This document shows, one piece after another, positions 15,137-23,084 of a DNA stretch of 25,088 bases. Under the pieces are notes generated by a model. The model searched no databases. It was not told where the DNA came from and saw only the letters and a program-made list of their open reading frames with translations. The position numbers and the translations under genes are program-made. Source of the stretch: an uncultured Ruminococcus sp. (lineage in GTDB: Bacteria > Bacillota > Clostridia > Oscillospirales > Ruminococcaceae); contig UQXS01000012.1 of NCBI GenBank assembly GCA_900545125.1, positions 1 through 25,088 of the forward strand. Reading direction: 5' to 3'. Position 1 is the first letter of the stretch; each line of letters starts with the position of its first letter.

Positions 15137-16369
15137 CTATTTGTTATCTTTGCCTTTGGTATTCTTTTTCTTTTTGACCGGTTCGGGAACAGCAGGGATA
15201 TAGTCGGCGGTAACGGCAGACATATTTTTTGATTCGAGACGATAGCTGATATATTCGCTTATCAGAGAATATACAACGGCAAATACGGGGACGCCGAGTA
15301 TCATTCCTACAAATCCGAACAGACCCCCGCCGACCAGAATTGAGAACAGCACCCAGAATGAGGATACACCTGTTGACTGACCAAGAATCTTTGGACCGAT
15401 AACGTTTCCGTCAAGCTGTTGTATAATGAGTATAAGAATTGCAAAAGGAATCACTTGTTTCGGCGATGAAACAAGAAGCAGGAGTCCGCTTGGAATAGCT
15501 CCGATAAAAGGTCCGAAAAAAGGAATTATGTTAGTGATTCCTACGATAACGGAAATAAGAACAGCAAAATTAAGTTTCATAACGGTCATGCAGATGAAAC
15601 AGAGAAAGCCGATAATTATGGAATCAATAATTTTTCCGGAAATAAAACCGCTTATAGACCCATTTGTCTGCGTACATACCCGGAAGAAAGCGGAAGCACC
15701 TTTTTCCGGAAGAATCGCATAGGTGAACTTTTTGATCTGCGCCTGAAAATGTTCCTTATCATATAGAAAATAAACGGCTACTATCATTCCGATAAGGAAA
15801 TCTTTTATAGCAATTACGAAAGCAAAAGTGCGGTCGGTTATCTTGACCATAAGATCGCCGACTTTAGGTACTAAATCTTCCACGAATTTATTTACATCTA
15901 TTTCAAGACTGTTTATTTGTTCATCGGCATTTTTTACGAGATCGGGATATTTGTCGGAGAGAGAATTTACCCAGTCGTGACAGTTGTCGATATATGTGCT
16001 GACATTTTCAAAAATTCCGGTTATGCTGTTGAGTACCTGCGGCAGTATGATTGCAAGAAGAGATGAAATTATGGCAATAAAAACTGTCATTGCAATGGCA
16101 GCAGCTATAATACGATTTAATCTGGGATGTGTTTTTTTGCGTTCAGTCAGTTTTTTTATTCGCTTTTCCGCAAACATCATTATAGGATTTACCAGATAGG
16201 CGATGACAAGTCCCCATGTTATCGGTGCTGCTACGGACAGAAATGTTTTTATCACTCTTCCTACTATAGTGAAATTAAAGAGAACAGCGTAGACAATCAG
16301 GCAGGCTGTGAAAGTCAGTATAGTGTAAATGGAAATGGTATTGTATTTTGAATTCCAGTTTATTTTCAT
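15137..16369 (-). CDS. AI-2E family membrane transporter (YtvI/PerM type)
   Basis: The 410-residue protein has the layout of the AI-2E (UPF0118) family. Two N-terminal membrane segments are followed by a third, then a long mostly soluble part (about residues 115-190), and then several closely spaced membrane helices. Typical late motifs include FFGPFIGAIPSGLLLL, GNVIGPKILGQSTGVSSFWV and GGLFGFVGMILGVPVFAVVY. Family members export autoinducer-2, ions or unknown compounds; the substrate here is not known. The C-terminal tail is Lys-rich and cytoplasmic. It is a single-gene unit with its own promoter and ends at the shared hairpin with hflX. Confidence 0.9.
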   Translation of the reverse strand: MKINWNSKYNTISIYTILTFTACLIVYAVLFNFTIVGRVIKTFLSVAAPITWGLVIAYLVNPIMMFAEKRIKKLTERKKTHPRLNRIIAAAIAMTVFIAIISSLLAIILPQVLNSITGIFENVSTYIDNCHDWVNSLSDKYPDLVKNADEQINSLEIDVNKFVEDLVPKVGDLMVKITDRTFAFVIAIKDFLIGMIVAVYFLYDKEHFQAQIKKFTYAILPEKGASAFFRVCTQTNGSISGFISGKIIDSIIIGFLCFICMTVMKLNFAVLISVIVGITNIIPFFGPFIGAIPSGLLLLVSSPKQVIPFAILILIIQQLDGNVIGPKILGQSTGVSSFWVLFSILVGGGLFGFVGMILGVPVFAVVYSLISEYISYRLESKNMSAVTADYIPAVPEPVKKKKNTKGKDNK

Positions 16370-16402
16370 ATCCCGATTCCTCTTTTCGCTTGTGATGTTC
16401 TA

Positions 16403-16431
16403 ATTATAACATATTTTTCTTTAATTTGCAA
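16403..16431 (-). promoter_or_regulatory. Promoter of the AI-2E family transporter gene
   Basis: On the minus strand TTGCAA (16431-16426), a 17-bp spacer and TATAAT (16408-16403) lie 34 bp upstream of the start codon. Confidence 0.8.
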
Positions 16432-16663
16432 GTACTGACATAAATTAAACAGATTTCAAGATAGTTATTTTAATCAACGTGAGCAGTATAATGTTAAATG
16501 ATAAAATATTTTTTCTGCTTTATGGATAAAAATACTTCGTCTTGTGTGAAATGTAGGGGGATACGCCTGTGATTCGGAAAAATACGGGAAATAATGATAT
16601 AGCGTACAGTTCTTTGAAGTTAGCAAAAAATGACTGATTTGTTGATAAACAGCAACAAACGAC
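16432..16663. promoter_or_regulatory. Upstream control region between divergent promoters
   Basis: About 230 bp of AT-rich DNA separate the transporter promoter from the xylanase promoter and hold no gene on either strand. The one clear structure is a dyad, TTTGTTG (16638-16644), 8 bp, CAACAAA (16653-16659), ending 4 bp before the xylanase -35 box. Its size and place fit an operator for a dimeric regulator. CAACAAA also occurs upstream of the AraC-type gene (22099-22105). Confidence 0.45.
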
Positions 16664-16692
16664 TTGAATTGTTAATGAAAATGGAATAAAAT
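16664..16692 (+). promoter_or_regulatory. Promoter of the modular xylanase gene
   Basis: TTGAAT (16664-16669), a 17-bp spacer and TAAAAT (16687-16692) form a good sigma-A promoter. Transcription would start near 16699, giving a 5' leader of about 220 nt. Confidence 0.75.
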
Positions 16693-16699
16693 ATTAATA

Positions 16700-16912
16700 T
16701 AAGATGACCTCCTGAAATTCATTTATCAGAAATATTTTTCAGAGGCGGCAATTTGCTGACAGGGATCTGCACACTGTTCAGCATATGATTCCGGATACGC
16801 TTCCGGATGAACTTTACCATTATATTATAACAGAGTGCTTAGTGCGGTTTTACCGTAAAGTACTCCACGAAATCCGGACGGATTTCATCTACCGATTATT
16901 TCTAAAAGGAGG
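16700..16912 (+). ncRNA. Structured 5' leader of the xylanase mRNA
   Basis: Five inverted repeats follow one another without overlap: 16708-16717 with 16737-16745 (10 and 9 nt, one bulge); 16754-16762 with 16774-16783 (one bulge); 16790-16795 with 16802-16807 (TCCGGA arms); 16833-16840 with 16858-16865 (8 bp with one G-U, enclosing an inner CGGT/ACCG stem); and 16869-16875 with 16880-16886 (GAAATCC/GGATTTC). The last ends 17 nt before the ribosome site AAAAGGAGG (16904-16912). I recognise no known riboswitch. The hairpins may stabilise an abundant message or act as a control RNA. Confidence 0.5.
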
Positions 16913-16918
16913 ATTTTT

Positions 16919-19900
16919 ATGAAACTGAAAAGTAAATTAAGCAAATTGGCAAGTGTATTTACGGTTGCAGTTATGTGCTTCACGATGCTTCCGAAAATGC
17001 CTACTTCTTCAGCAGCAAATGTCGGTGACAAACTCAGCGTCGGCAACGGTACAAATCAGCATAAGGGCAATTGTGACGGCTACAGTTATGAGGTCTGGAT
17101 TGACAATACCGGCGGAAGCGGTTCTATGACACTTGGTGACGGTGCTGCTTTCAAGGCAGAGTGGAATGCAAGCGTCAGCAGCGGTAACTTCCTTGCCCGC
17201 CGTGGTCTGGACTTCGGTTCTCAGAAAAAGGCTACCGATTATCCATACATCGGTATGGACTATGAAGCAGATTATCGTCAGACAGGCAGTGCCAACGGCA
17301 ACTCACGTCTTTGCGTATACGGCTGGTTCCAGAACAAGAATGCCGGCAATGTTCCGCTCGTTGAGTATTACATCATCGAAGACTGGGTAGACTGGTGTCC
17401 GGATGCTAACGGCAAAATGGTTACCATTGACGGCGCACAGTACAAGATTTTCCAGATGGATCATACAGGTCCGACTATCAACGGAGGCAGTGAGACATTC
17501 AAGCAGTATTTCAGTGTTCGTCAGCAAAAGAGAACTTCCGGTCACATTACTGTTTCCGATCACTTCAAAGCATGGGCAGACCAGGGCTGGGGCATCGGTA
17601 ATCTTTATGAAGTTGCTCTGAATGCCGAAGGCTGGCAGAGCAGCGGCGTCGCAGATATTAAAAAGCTCGACGTTTATACAGATCCCAGCGGAAATCCAGA
17701 TCCCGGCACACCCGATCCCACTCCCTCAGTAGAACCTGATGCAGACGGTAATTATTTCAAGAGCACGTTTGAATCAGGTACTGACAGTTGGTCGGCAAGA
17801 GGTGATGCATCTGTTAAAACAGATTCGGATAATTATTATTCCGGTAAGAAGTCACTTTATGTTACAGGACGTACAGATAACTGGCACGGTGCTTCCATCA
17901 CTCTCGATTCTGATGCCTTTGTTGCCGGAAATACTTATAGTTTCAGCACAGGCGTTCTTCAAAAGAGCGGCTCGTCAGTTGATATGCAGCTTACACTTCA
18001 GTATAAACTGAACGGTGAGGACAACTACGATCAGATAGCTGTTGCTACAGCTAAAAGCGGTGAGTGGACAAAGCTTGAAAATACTTCGTTCACTATACCC
18101 TCAGGTGCATCAGATCTTCTGCTTTATGTAGAAGCTCCTGACAGCCTTACAGATTTCTATATCGACGAAGCACAGGGATCAAAGTCAGGCGTAAAGTCAT
18201 CCGTAACAACAGGCAAAGGCACTGTTGCAGGCGGAACAAGTTCAAATCCTTCAAATCCCTCAACACCTTCAAGCGATTCTCTCAAGGATGCATTCAAGAC
18301 TTGCTTCAGAATCGGTACATCAGTAAGCCCTAACGAACTCAACAGCGCTGAAGGAAAAGCTTTCATCCTGAAGCATTTCAACAGCATTACTCCCGAAAAT
18401 GAACTCAAGCCCGATGCACTTCTTCAGCAGCAGGCTTCCATTCAGGGCGGAGATAACAATCACGCTGTAATTTCCCTTAACAGGGCAGCACAGACACTTA
18501 AATTCTGCGAGGATAACGGTTTAGGCCTCCGTGGACATACATTTGTATGGTACAGCCAGACACCTGACTGGTTCTTCAAAGAAGGATTCCAGAGCAGCGG
18601 CGCTTATGTTTCAAAGGAAACAATGAACAAGCGTCTCGAAAACTTCATTAAGGATACATTTGAAGCTATCGCAACACAGTATCCTAATCTTGACCTTTAT
18701 TCATATGACGTCTGCAACGAGCTTTTCGTAAATGACGGCGGCGGACTTCGTCCCGGCAGCAATTCCGGCTGGACTGCTGTTTACGGCGATACAAATGATG
18801 AATTCATCATCAACGCATTCAAATATGCAAGAAAGTATGCTCCCGAGGGATGCAAGCTTTACATCAACGATTATAACGAGTACATTCCCGCAAAGACAAA
18901 CGATATCTACAATATTGCAATGAAGCTCAAAGAGCAGGGACTTATTGACGGTATCGGTATGCAGTCTCATCTTGATGTAGGATATCCGAGTGCTTCTACT
19001 TATAAGACAGCTCTTGAAAAGTTCCTCAGCACCGGTCTTGAAGTTCAGATCACAGAGCTTGATATCACAACAAGCGGTGACTATTCGGCTCAGGCAGCTC
19101 TCTTTAAGTCAATTTTCCAGATGGCAGTTGACAATGCAGATAAGATTCCTGCATTCACAGTATGGGGAACAAACGACAGCATAAGCTGGAGAAGCAGCCA
19201 GAATCCTCTGCTCTTCTCTCAGGGATATAAACCCAAGGAAGCTTACACAGCAGTTATGGAAGTTGCTGCAAATATCAAGCAGGATCCTATAACAACTACT
19301 ACAACCACATCGAAGCCCAATAAAACAACTACAACAACCACAACAACTAAGCCTATAAGCTCCGGTTCAGATGTAACTCTCTGGGGCGATGCAGACTGTG
19401 ACGGCAAGGTCTTTATCAATGATGCAGTACTTGTTATGCAGGCAATCGGTAATCCCGATTCATACGGTGTGAACGGAAGTGATCCGGCACACATTACCGA
19501 ACAGGGCAAGAACAATGCAGACGTAAACGAGGCAGGAAATGGCCTTACAAACCTTGATGCTCTTGCTATTCAGAAATATCTTCTTGGCATTCTAAGCAAG
19601 CTTCCTGAGAGTGTTCAGGAGGGCAGCACAGCTCCTATAGTAACAACTACAGTTTTAGAATATTCGGATGCCGATTTTTTTGATAACAGCTTCTCTTCAG
19701 GAACAGACGGCTGGGAGCAGAGAGGAGCAGCATCACTTTCACTTGATAATTCTACCTATTATTCAAGTGGATCATCTCTGAAGGTAACTGGAAGAGAGGA
19801 CACATGGCAGGGCGCTGCAAAGGCTCTTGACAGTTCGTATAAGGCAGGAGGAACATACAGCTTCAGTGCTGCAGTTCTTCAGGCATCAGGCACTTCCCAG

Positions 19901-20821
19901 TCCGCAAAAATTACTCTCCAGTATAACCTTGACGGAGAGGAAATGTATGATGAAGTAGCAGTTGCGACAGCGGCTGACAAGACATGGACAAAGCTTGAAA
20001 ATACAGCTTACACTATTCCGGCAGGAGCAACTGATCTTCTGCTCTATGTTGAACTTCCCGATTCAACGGCTGACTACTATCTTGATGATGTTCAGGCAGC
20101 TTCAAAGGGAACAGCATCAAAGGTAGTAACCGGAAAGGGAACAGTAGGAGAGATCTCAACTCCTGATGTTACACCTTCGGGAAAAGTTGATCCTTCAAAG
20201 CCTATGGTTGCTATCAGCTTTGACGACGGAGCATCTCCGGCAACGGGTACAAGAATTATAGATGCTCTTGCAAAGCAGGATTTCCGTGCAACATTCTTCT
20301 ATGTCGGTGACTGGATCAAAGGAACCGACGGCGAACAGGAAGTTAAATATGCCTATTCAAAGGGCATGGAGATTGCTAATCATACAAAATCACATCCAAA
20401 TCTTACACAGAAATCTGCATCCGAGATAAGAAGCGAGTATGACCAGTGTGCATCAAGGCTTAAAGGCATTATCGGAACAGAGCCTTCAAAGCTGCTGAGA
20501 CTTCCTTATCTTGCTTCCAACCAGACTGTACAGTCAACTCTCAATGATGTTCCGCTTATTACTTGTGCTATTGATACACAGGACTGGAACGGCGCAACAA
20601 AGGAACAGATGGTAAATAAAATCAAGACAGCAATGAATGACGGTTCTCTTAACGGATCTATCGTTCTTTGTCACGAGACATATGAGTCAACAGCAGCCGC
20701 AATCGAAGAGCTTGCACCTTACCTCAAGGCACAGGGATGGCAGATAGTAACTGTTTCTGAGATGTTCGAGGCAAAAGGCAAGCAGCTTAACGGCGGACAG
20801 ATCTATACAAAGTGCAATTGA
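16919..20821 (+). CDS. Cellulosomal bifunctional xylanase/acetyl xylan esterase (GH11-CBM22-GH10-dockerin-CBM22-CE4)
   Basis: This 1300-residue secreted enzyme attacks xylan. Residues 1-32 are a signal peptide ending near SSA. GH11 xylanase (34-254) has nucleophile Glu149 in PLVEYYI and acid/base Glu237 in NAEGWQSSG. A Pro/Asp linker leads to a CBM22 xylan-binding module (278-420). GH10 xylanase (about 455-785) has acid/base Glu601 in DVCNEL and nucleophile Glu713 in ITELDI. A Thr-rich linker (792-812) precedes a type I dockerin with calcium loops at 824-835 and 868-880, meant to dock on a scaffoldin cohesin. A second CBM22 (919-1060) and a CE4 deacetylase (about 1094-1288) follow, with SFDDG (Asp1102, Asp1103), His1155, His1159, RLPY and His1252 for metal binding and catalysis. 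All catalytic residues are intact. The strong AAAAGGAGG site fixes the start. Gene order around it suggests control by neighbouring regulators. Confidence 0.96.
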   Translation: MKLKSKLSKLASVFTVAVMCFTMLPKMPTSSAANVGDKLSVGNGTNQHKGNCDGYSYEVWIDNTGGSGSMTLGDGAAFKAEWNASVSSGNFLARRGLDFGSQKKATDYPYIGMDYEADYRQTGSANGNSRLCVYGWFQNKNAGNVPLVEYYIIEDWVDWCPDANGKMVTIDGAQYKIFQMDHTGPTINGGSETFKQYFSVRQQKRTSGHITVSDHFKAWADQGWGIGNLYEVALNAEGWQSSGVADIKKLDVYTDPSGNPDPGTPDPTPSVEPDADGNYFKSTFESGTDSWSARGDASVKTDSDNYYSGKKSLYVTGRTDNWHGASITLDSDAFVAGNTYSFSTGVLQKSGSSVDMQLTLQYKLNGEDNYDQIAVATAKSGEWTKLENTSFTIPSGASDLLLYVEAPDSLTDFYIDEAQGSKSGVKSSVTTGKGTVAGGTSSNPSNPSTPSSDSLKDAFKTCFRIGTSVSPNELNSAEGKAFILKHFNSITPENELKPDALLQQQASIQGGDNNHAVISLNRAAQTLKFCEDNGLGLRGHTFVWYSQTPDWFFKEGFQSSGAYVSKETMNKRLENFIKDTFEAIATQYPNLDLYSYDVCNELFVNDGGGLRPGSNSGWTAVYGDTNDEFIINAFKYARKYAPEGCKLYINDYNEYIPAKTNDIYNIAMKLKEQGLIDGIGMQSHLDVGYPSASTYKTALEKFLSTGLEVQITELDITTSGDYSAQAALFKSIFQMAVDNADKIPAFTVWGTNDSISWRSSQNPLLFSQGYKPKEAYTAVMEVAANIKQDPITTTTTTSKPNKTTTTTTTTKPISSGSDVTLWGDADCDGKVFINDAVLVMQAIGNPDSYGVNGSDPAHITEQGKNNADVNEAGNGLTNLDALAIQKYLLGILSKLPESVQEGSTAPIVTTTVLEYSDADFFDNSFSSGTDGWEQRGAASLSLDNSTYYSSGSSLKVTGREDTWQGAAKALDSSYKAGGTYSFSAAVLQASGTSQSAKITLQYNLDGEEMYDEVAVATAADKTWTKLENTAYTIPAGATDLLLYVELPDSTADYYLDDVQAASKGTASKVVTGKGTVGEISTPDVTPSGKVDPSKPMVAISFDDGASPATGTRIIDALAKQDFRATFFYVGDWIKGTDGEQEVKYAYSKGMEIANHTKSHPNLTQKSASEIRSEYDQCASRLKGIIGTEPSKLLRLPYLASNQTVQSTLNDVPLITCAIDTQDWNGATKEQMVNKIKTAMNDGSLNGSIVLCHETYESTAAAIEELAPYLKAQGWQIVTVSEMFEAKGKQLNGGQIYTKCN

Positions 20822-20874
20822 TTTTTCTAAAAGTGTGTTTTTAAAATAAGATTTCTTCAATTCATATCCCCTTT

Positions 20875-20912
20875 CAGCAGTCGGCTAAAACAGCCGGCTG
20901 CTGTTTTATTTT
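20875..20912 (+). terminator. Terminator of the xylanase gene
   Basis: CAGCAGTCGGCT, a 5-nt loop and AGCCGGCTGCTG form a 12-bp stem with one G-U pair (20875-20886 with 20892-20903), followed by TTTTATTTT. It ends the xylanase as a single-gene transcript. Confidence 0.92.
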
Positions 20913-20967
20913 CAGCTAAAAAACGTGGTTTGCAACTGCCTGTTGACAAATTGTAAAGTACGGCTGC

Positions 20968-20996
20968 TTGACTTCAACTGAAATATATCATATAAT
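20968..20996 (+). promoter_or_regulatory. Promoter of the XRE-type regulator gene
   Basis: TTGACT (20968-20973), a 17-bp spacer and TATAAT (20991-20996) form a near-consensus promoter, with a leader of about 60 nt before the start codon. Confidence 0.88.
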
Positions 20997-21065
20997 TAGA
21001 CCGTAATCAATTGAGGCTTTTAGAGACCGCATTGAATACAAAATACAGTAAGGGAGAAAAAATTT

Positions 21066-22070
21066 ATGATTTTTGCGGATAAGCTTATTGATCTGAGAAA
21101 GAAAAGCGGTATGTCACAGGAAGAACTTGCCGAAAAAATGAACGTAAGCCGTCAGGCGGTTTCAAAATGGGAGGGGGCGCAGTCTGTACCAGATCTGAAC
21201 AGAATACTTGCGCTCTCTCGTATTTTCAGTGTAACTACTGATTATCTTTTAAACGACGAGATTGAAGTTCCCGATAATGAACCGGTTATCGGAGATGATG
21301 ATGAGAAATCTCTCAGAAAAGTGACAATGGAAGAAGCAGCTGCTTTTCTTAAAATAAATGAAAAAAATGCACGGCGTACAGCTTTTGCTGTTTTTCTCTG
21401 TATTTTTTCGGTGATTCCGCTTATATTGCTTGGTGTGGCAGGTGAAGGCGGCAGGATTCCGTTATCTGAGGATAGTGCAGGGATAGTCGGTCTTATAATA
21501 CTTTTGCTTATAGTTGCTGTGGCAGTTGGAATTTTTATGGTATCAGACAGTGAGATGAATCAGTATAAATATCTTGAAGAAGAAAGCATAGATACCGAAT
21601 ATGGAGTTTCGGGAATGGTAAAGGAAAAAAAGAAGAATTCTGACAGTTTATATACACGTCATAAAGTTCTGGGTGTGATTATTTGTATAATTTCTGTTAT
21701 CCCTATGATCGGCTCGGTACTTATTTCAGAATCCGATTTTGTTTGTGCTGTGGGATTATGCATTATGCTGTTGATATGTGCTTATGGTGTATATTTAATT
21801 GTCAGGGCTGAGAATATCAATGAGGGATTTGTAAAGTTGCTTGAGGAGGAAAAATATTCTAAAGAAAGCAAAGCGGTCAAAAAAGAAAACAGCAGCATAC
21901 CAAGTATCGGGAAAATATATTGGCTCTTATTGGCGTCGCTGTTTCTTGCAGTGGGATTCATTGCAGATGACTGGGGACATAACTGGATAATTCTTGCTGT
22001 TGGGTCTGTTCTTTACGGTGTTGTAGCTGAATTCTCAAAATTTTTCGGTGGGAAATCCGGCAGATTATAA
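21066..22070 (+). CDS. XRE-family regulator with a multi-pass membrane domain
   Basis: Residues 5-62 are a helix-turn-helix of the Cro/C1 type (KLIDLRKKSGMSQEELAEKM, then VSRQAVSKWEGAQSVPDLNR). A short acidic linker leads to about six predicted membrane segments (104-124, 137-159, 199-221, 225-246, 284-301, 306-322). The first two pairs look like an internal duplication: each has a FSVIP or ISVIP stretch, then a polar loop, a second helix, and a helical EEE-type segment. Such DNA-binding proteins tethered to the membrane are common in Firmicutes, but their signals are mostly unknown. GGGAG precedes the ATG. It has its own promoter and lies between the xylanase and an AraC-type gene on the same strand. 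Confidence 0.85.
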   Translation: MIFADKLIDLRKKSGMSQEELAEKMNVSRQAVSKWEGAQSVPDLNRILALSRIFSVTTDYLLNDEIEVPDNEPVIGDDDEKSLRKVTMEEAAAFLKINEKNARRTAFAVFLCIFSVIPLILLGVAGEGGRIPLSEDSAGIVGLIILLLIVAVAVGIFMVSDSEMNQYKYLEEESIDTEYGVSGMVKEKKKNSDSLYTRHKVLGVIICIISVIPMIGSVLISESDFVCAVGLCIMLLICAYGVYLIVRAENINEGFVKLLEEEKYSKESKAVKKENSSIPSIGKIYWLLLASLFLAVGFIADDWGHNWIILAVGSVLYGVVAEFSKFFGGKSGRL

Positions 22071-22120
22071 TAATATTGAATGAAAATTTGTCACAAATCA
22101 ACAAAGTTTCACCATATCTC

Positions 22121-22149
22121 TTTACAAATTATATATTATGTTATATAAT
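22121..22149 (+). promoter_or_regulatory. Promoter of the AraC-type regulator gene
   Basis: TTTACA (22121-22126), a 17-bp spacer and TATAAT (22144-22149) lie about 40 bp before the start. Just upstream, TTTGTCA (22087-22093), 5 bp and CAACAAA (22099-22105) form an imperfect dyad that shares a half-site with the xylanase promoter dyad. Confidence 0.8.
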
Positions 22150-22186
22150 AAATATGAAAGTATAAATTTAAAGCGTGGTGAATAAT

Positions 22187-23047
22187 GTGATAAAGTATCT
22201 TTCGGGAGATTATGAAACAGTTGATTATGACGAAAAAAAGTACGTACTGCTTCATGATAATTACGATAATGAAGCATATCCTGTACATTGGCATAGTGCC
22301 GTTGAACTTCTTATGCCTTTGAAGAATTACTATATCGTCAATGTAGGAGGTATTGATTATCGTATAAAAGAGAACGAAGTACTTATCATTCCACCCGGCG
22401 AACTTCACAGTATGCCTGCTGTTCCGGGGCACAGACTGATATTCCAGTGTGATAATGTTAATATAGGAGAAGTTCCGGTGCTGGAAGCTGTTATGAGATC
22501 TTTAAAATCCCCGGTGCTTATTACACCTGAGTACAGTAAAGAACTGCACATTTTAGCCAGAAAAACCATGATGGATATATATAAAATGTATAATTCAAAA
22601 TCGGAGCTTGCCGTAGTCAGAACTTATCTGATGATGATAGAACTTTTTATGGCACTGCGGGAATTTCAGCTTGAGCAGAGCAAGATACTTATGGACTGCG
22701 ATGACGAGAAGATCAGCGAATACAGCGAAAAATTCGGTACAGTTTTTAAATACATCGACAATAATTATATGTATGATATTTCACTGGATCAGCTTGCAAA
22801 TGTTGCAGGCTACAGCAAATATCATTTTTCAAGAATATTCAAGCAGTATAATTCCATGTCATATTTGCAGTACATAAATGCACGCCGCACAAGAGCGGCA
22901 GAGATTTTGCTTCTTGATCCGACTATTCCTATAACCGAGGTCGCAATGAGATCGGGATTCAAGAGCCTTACCACTTTCAATCGTATTTTCAAAGAGATAA
23001 AGCACTGTACGCCTACGGATTTTAAGAAATTATATGCTAACCATTAA
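22187..23047 (+). CDS. AraC-family transcriptional regulator with N-terminal cupin
   Basis: The 286-residue protein has an N-terminal cupin sensor (YPVHWHSAVELLMP through EVLIIPPGELHSMP), the usual sugar-binding part of AraC-type regulators. The C-terminus is a double helix-turn-helix of about 100 residues: DISLDQLANVAGYSKYHFSR, YLQYINARRTRAAEILLLD and ITEVAMRSGFKSLTTFNRIF. I prefer GTG 22187, with GTGGTGA about 6 bases upstream, over GTG 22175, which has no ribosome site. It is two genes downstream of the xylanase with its own promoter and terminator, and its class often activates carbohydrate genes, so control of xylan use is plausible but only inferred. Confidence 0.9.
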   Translation: MIKYLSGDYETVDYDEKKYVLLHDNYDNEAYPVHWHSAVELLMPLKNYYIVNVGGIDYRIKENEVLIIPPGELHSMPAVPGHRLIFQCDNVNIGEVPVLEAVMRSLKSPVLITPEYSKELHILARKTMMDIYKMYNSKSELAVVRTYLMMIELFMALREFQLEQSKILMDCDDEKISEYSEKFGTVFKYIDNNYMYDISLDQLANVAGYSKYHFSRIFKQYNSMSYLQYINARRTRAAEILLLDPTIPITEVAMRSGFKSLTTFNRIFKEIKHCTPTDFKKLYANH

Positions 23048-23075
23048 GCCGCACTGTTTTAAAGTGCGGCTTTTT
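23046..23075 (+). terminator. Terminator of the AraC-type regulator gene
   Basis: AAGCCGCACT, a 7-nt loop and AGTGCGGCTT (23046-23055 with 23063-23072), then TTT, form a 10-bp hairpin that begins inside the stop codon. It lies between convergent genes but has a T-run only on the plus strand. Confidence 0.9.
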
Positions 23076-23084
23076 ACATATAGA

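Noticed and set aside
19290..19350. ACA/ACT trinucleotide repeat as a microsatellite or phase-variable tract
   Set aside because: It encodes the Thr-rich linker between GH10 and dockerin, the codons vary (ACA, ACT, ACC), and such linkers are normal in cellulosomal enzymes.
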